Assembly: GCF_001718195.1 (NCBI RefSeq)
Contig: NZ_MCNV01000001.1
Span: 186,001-250,000 of the forward strand
Reading direction: 5' to 3'
Length of the DNA stretch: 64,000 nt
From: Paraburkholderia nodosa
GTDB taxonomy: Bacteria > Pseudomonadota > Gammaproteobacteria > Burkholderiales > Burkholderiaceae
Shown here piece by piece: positions 60,695 through 64,000 of this stretch. Numbering within the stretch: the stretch's first letter is position 1; each line of letters begins with the position of its first letter. A program made the translations under genes and the position numbers. The notes beneath the pieces are model-generated. The model was not told the origin of the DNA, did not search any database, and saw only the letters and a list, made by a program, of their open reading frames with translations.

Positions 60695-63516
60695 GTCACG
60701 TCCGGTCGGCCAGAGAATTTGTTGAACAGGCTGAAGAGGTTTTCGTCCGTGATGCCGTCATGGCCGCCTGCGTGGAGTTCCTTGAGGATGTCTTTCTGCT
60801 CAAGCGCCTTCGCAGCCTGCACGGGCTGCGGCGTGAAGGGTCGCGCATCTTCTCCGAAAAAGACCTTGGCCGGCCCGTCGGGCACGTCCCGAAGCAGGGC
60901 ATGCCCGTTGCCGTCGAGCTTGCCCGCCATCGTCGTGCCGTTTTCGAACGCCACCTTGTAGGGCGCATTGGGCACCGCCTTCAGGTTGTCGTCCATCAGG
61001 TTGAGCTCGAGCTTGTTGTGGAGGTCGCCCTTCGGCAATGTGGGCAGGTCGTAGGGACTGCTCGTGGGGCCGTTGAACGCATGCTGCGCACCCTTGATGT
61101 CTATCTGCCCGGGAGCATGAATCTCGATGTTGCCATCGTGGATGCGGATGTACGCGCCCCCGGCGGTCAGCAGGACGCCCTGGCTCGCAGCCACTTCCAC
61201 GTTTTCGGAGGCCGACAGCACCTTCACTGTCTTCTGCGCGGTCAGCTCGATGTTGTCCGAGTGCGCGCGAATTTCGACCTTGCCCTTCGCGGCAAAGAGC
61301 TTCATTCCGGCGTTCTGGACGAAGAGGCTGATTTTGTCGGTCACGCTCGCAAGCAGCGACTTGCCAGTGGCGATGTGCGTGCTTTGACCGCTGACCAGGG
61401 TGAGCTGCTCGTCCGCGCTCATGTGCAATGATTGCTGCGTCGAGACGCCGATTCCCGCTGGGCTCGCCGCCAGGAGAATGGGCTCCTTGAACGCATTGGC
61501 CGAACCAGTGCCGCCGCCGGCTGTGCGCCCGCTGCTTGCCTGGCCCTGGGCGCTATCAGTCGACGCTGCGGTGAAGGCTTTGAGCGCGTCCTGGCCTGCT
61601 TGCAGGCTTTCGGCCTGATGCGTCGTGTTCGCGCTGTTGAGCGAATCGAGAAGGTTGCCCGCACCTGACAACTGCCCTCGTGCGGCGCTTACGTCAAGTT
61701 GCTGCGCGTTCGTGCCTGCGGCTGTGTGAGTCGAGAGGAACAGCCCGCGGTTCGCGCGCAGCGCGCCGTACGCGTCAGTGCGCAACTCGAATCCGCTGCC
61801 GAGATAGCTGCCGCGCGTGTTGCCGTCCTGGGCGATGAGGTAGCCCATGTGGAGCATGGAGTTGCCAGGGGACGACAGCAATTGCAGCCGATTCTGCGCG
61901 GTCGCGTCGTCCATCACGAGCTGGTTGAAGCCGCCCGCGCCACCGTATTCGCGCGACCGAAAGCCGGAGAGGATGCCATTCGAGTGCCAATGCGGCTGCG
62001 TCGCGCCGTTATAGACGCGCCCTGTCGCGAGGGGCCGGTCGCAATCACCGCCGACCCAGTCGATGGTCACTTCTTCGCCGATGCGGGGCACGTGGACGCT
62101 ACCATAGCCGCTTCCCGTGTCCGAGAACGCGGCGCGCACCCAGCACGTCGCGGCGGACGCCTCACGTCGGTCCCAGTGCATGCGCACGAGGATGCGGTTG
62201 AGCGAATCGGTGTAGACCTCTTCGTTCTCCGGGCCCGTCACCGTTGCCGTCTGAAGGTGCATGACCGGCTTGCGGTGTTCGAACGGGCTGCGAAACGGAA
62301 CCTTCAGTCGCTGCGCCTCGACCTCGACGAGAAAGAAGCCATCGCTGCCATCGCCGACGGAATCTTCGACCGAGAACGCAGCTGCGCACTGCTCATACGT
62401 AGCGCGAACCGCCGCCAGACGTTCAGAGAGGCTATGCGGGAACGCGTGAGTCTCGCTAACCGGGATATTGTTCCGGATATACCACGAGGCTTCAATGACC
62501 GCGAACTTCCGGTCCTCGCCGTCGTCCTGTTCGTGCGCGGGATGGTTGTCCAGCGAGAACCAGCGGCCGACGTCGATGCTGCGCAGGCCTCCGACGCCAA
62601 AAAAGCGCTTCGCGCGCGACTCCCACTCTTCCAGCTTGAGCTTGGTGAGCTTGTCGCCACGGTCGCTTTCCTGCCAGCTATAGGCGCCTGTGTATTCGTA
62701 GACCTCCGCCTGTTCCGGCAGGTCGCCTTGATTCGCGACAGTCGGAAACGAAGTCTCCTTGGTGGTACCAGGATTCTTGTAGTCAAAGGTGCGCGAGCTG
62801 TAGCTCGTGCTTTGAAGCGTGCGCGTGCCGGACCACTGCACAAGCGCTTCCGTCTGGCTGGGGCTGCCGGCACGGTAGAAGTCGACCTCCTGGGGCGACA
62901 TGGCCTTGAGCGAATAGAGGTCATCGGTCACGACAAGCGTGTGCGACTTACCATCGTCGGCATGCTCGAAGTAGTAGAACCAGCCTTCGGACTCGAGCAA
63001 CCGGTGCACGAAAGTCCAGTCGTCCTCGTACTGAACGCAGAATGACCGAACCGGCGATGCATTTTGAATGTCAAACCGGAACGCCCCGGCCGCCTGCGGA
63101 TGCATCTGAAAAACAGATTCGAGGATAGCCTCTACTGACTTGTCCTGGAAAATCTGCGCGTCCTTGCGGAACTTGAGGAAATGCAGCCATGAGGAGTAGC
63201 CCAGTTGGTAACTCGTCAGCTCCCCGTCGGCGCCAAGCCGCCGCGCGGTATGGACGTAGCCATGCTGCGGGCGATAGGACTTGTCGGCACGCTGAAGCCA
63301 GAGCGTGACCGGTTGCGCAACAAGGGACTTCAGCTCAAGCGAACCGTTCGTCGATACAGCGTCGATGACGTATTCGAAGTTGCGGCCAAGCCGTGAGGTA
63401 CCCATCACGGTCTGCGGCAATAGCGCATTCGCCCCCGCCGGGGAATCGAGTTTTACGAGCCGGTCAGTCTGAAATAATGCAGACTGCATAAATGAGATAA
63501 TGTCCTGCGCTCCCAT
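60691..63516 (-). CDS. vgrG: T6SS spike protein VgrG with transthyretin-like C-terminal extension
   Basis: A 941-residue type VI secretion tip protein. The gp27-like base spans about 10-440 (FQTDRLVKLDSPAGANALLP, then HRLLESEGWFYYFEHADDG). The gp5-like OB-fold follows at 440-510 (VRMHWDRREASAATCWVR and VGGDCDRPLATGRVYNG). A spacer (600-675) leads to the DUF2345 beta-helix (676-815). Residues 832-890 form a transthyretin-like domain (VPNAPYKVAFENGTTMAGKL), a known effector-recruiting module on some VgrGs, with a 50-residue tail. AAGGA precedes the ATG. It overlaps the effector start by 4 bases, so it is the likely carrier. No other T6SS core gene is in the window. Confidence 0.93.
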   Translation of the reverse strand: MGAQDIISFMQSALFQTDRLVKLDSPAGANALLPQTVMGTSRLGRNFEYVIDAVSTNGSLELKSLVAQPVTLWLQRADKSYRPQHGYVHTARRLGADGELTSYQLGYSSWLHFLKFRKDAQIFQDKSVEAILESVFQMHPQAAGAFRFDIQNASPVRSFCVQYEDDWTFVHRLLESEGWFYYFEHADDGKSHTLVVTDDLYSLKAMSPQEVDFYRAGSPSQTEALVQWSGTRTLQSTSYSSRTFDYKNPGTTKETSFPTVANQGDLPEQAEVYEYTGAYSWQESDRGDKLTKLKLEEWESRAKRFFGVGGLRSIDVGRWFSLDNHPAHEQDDGEDRKFAVIEASWYIRNNIPVSETHAFPHSLSERLAAVRATYEQCAAAFSVEDSVGDGSDGFFLVEVEAQRLKVPFRSPFEHRKPVMHLQTATVTGPENEEVYTDSLNRILVRMHWDRREASAATCWVRAAFSDTGSGYGSVHVPRIGEEVTIDWVGGDCDRPLATGRVYNGATQPHWHSNGILSGFRSREYGGAGGFNQLVMDDATAQNRLQLLSSPGNSMLHMGYLIAQDGNTRGSYLGSGFELRTDAYGALRANRGLFLSTHTAAGTNAQQLDVSAARGQLSGAGNLLDSLNSANTTHQAESLQAGQDALKAFTAASTDSAQGQASSGRTAGGGTGSANAFKEPILLAASPAGIGVSTQQSLHMSADEQLTLVSGQSTHIATGKSLLASVTDKISLFVQNAGMKLFAAKGKVEIRAHSDNIELTAQKTVKVLSASENVEVAASQGVLLTAGGAYIRIHDGNIEIHAPGQIDIKGAQHAFNGPTSSPYDLPTLPKGDLHNKLELNLMDDNLKAVPNAPYKVAFENGTTMAGKLDGNGHALLRDVPDGPAKVFFGEDARPFTPQPVQAAKALEQKDILKELHAGGHDGITDENLFSLFNKFSGRPDVT

Positions 63517-63946
63517 TTAGATTTTCCTTGTCGGGGCATCCCTTAAAGTCGACCGAAATCATAAGGGGATTTTTCCGGCTCGACAATTCCGTCTGATTGA
63601 AGCCCTCGACATTTAACATTCCCTGATGAAAACGTCATGACTGCCGTGCTCACTCTGGGTGCCACGCGATGACTGGCGGCCCTGAGCGGCCTTGGCGTTC
63701 TCCTTTTGATATTCCTCAGCAGTCGAGTTGGGGCATACGGCGGTACGCCGGCGTATCGGTCCTCGTGAAAAAAATCGCCACTGGCGAGTCGTTTGATGAC
63801 GCATCTCGCGGGCGTTTCAGAAAATCTATGATGAGCAATTTCGTCATTAGCGGCCGCCTCTCTTGAATAATCGCGCGGAGGCGCAACTATCTCCGTACTT
63901 TGCAAGTCCATCACACAGCCATAATCTAACTCCCAGGAACTGGACC
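63517..63946. other. Region upstream of vgrG without a convincing gene
   Basis: About 430 bases. A 123-codon leftward frame (63543-63914) and a 65-codon rightward frame (63669-63866) overlap each other; neither has a family match or an RBS. The sequence may hold the vgrG promoter or an eroded gene, but I cannot place either. Confidence 0.4.
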
Positions 63947-64000
63947 GTGCGCCTGATTTTCCGAATTGGCCTAATCTTGCTGTCAGTACTCGCCGCGCTA
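63947..64000 (+). CDS. Start of a membrane or exported protein, cut by the window edge
   Basis: A GTG at 63947 has AGGA eight bases upstream and begins a frame open to the right edge. The 18 visible residues read MRLIFRIGLILLSVLAAL (GTG as Met), a signal-peptide or first-helix sequence. The product is unknown. Confidence 0.45.
   Translation, partial: MRLIFRIGLILLSVLAAL

Noticed and set aside
63543..63914. A 123-codon leftward frame upstream of vgrG
   Set aside because: It has no RBS or family match, and a competing frame occupies the other strand. It could be an eroded gene, but I cannot support a product.
1..64000. CRISPR arrays, insertion sequences, rRNA and tRNA genes
   Set aside because: I looked for regularly spaced repeats, transposase motifs with terminal repeats, and tRNA-like cloverleaf ends at the island boundary and saw none. 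A tRNAscan or ISfinder search would be decisive.

Overview
The window is high-GC DNA with the gene content and protein signatures of a Burkholderiaceae chromosome, most like Paraburkholderia, Caballeronia or Burkholderia. It carries the sdhCDAB-sdhE-gltA block with a GntR regulator, a type 2 mdh, a CitE-like lyase, prpD and a 905-residue acnA, together with Burkholderia-type porins and MocR regulators. The genus is inferred; no rRNA or tRNA gene was seen to fix it.

Layout. 1-5.8 kb: the end of an OmpV/MipA outer-membrane protein, a zinc-ribbon protein, a stand-alone TerB, then a leftward group of His-rich lipoprotein, sensor kinase and OmpR-type regulator, an alpha/beta hydrolase and a VOC protein. 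5.8-20.3 kb: the TCA-cycle block. gltA and the whole succinate dehydrogenase operon read leftward behind a GntR/UTRA regulator. mdh, a CitE-like protein, an MliC-like periplasmic protein, prpD and acnA read rightward. The divergent gap between the two arms holds a perfect 22-bp palindrome beside a consensus promoter. A NarL-type regulator closes the block.

20.4-25.8 kb: a TetR-controlled tripartite ABC exporter (membrane fusion lipoprotein, ATPase, one permease, outer-membrane factor) with overlapping genes. 25.9-33.6 kb: an amidase, a polyamine-type ABC importer and a divergent MocR regulator. 33.6-55.2 kb: envelope and housekeeping genes, namely a giant DUF748/AsmA-like protein, a DUF1254 lipoprotein, a CopA copper ATPase behind a CueR-type promoter, two chemoreceptors each with a sigma-28-like promoter, an acyltransferase, a class A penicillin-binding protein, a porin, a flavin reductase, a 51-residue small protein behind tandem dyads, and an AGE-family epimerase.

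55.3-64 kb: by eye lower in GC and of accessory character. It begins with an apparent remnant of a RepB plasmid-partition protein, then a glycine-zipper protein, an H-NS-like protein and a secreted four-cysteine protein. It ends in a leftward type VI secretion module: vgrG with a transthyretin-like C-terminal extension, an overlapping effector with a PoNe-type nuclease domain split by a disordered insert, and a PoNi-type immunity protein with an extra C-terminal module. This module is the most interesting part of the window. No other T6SS structural gene is present. I saw no CRISPR array, insertion sequence or rRNA.
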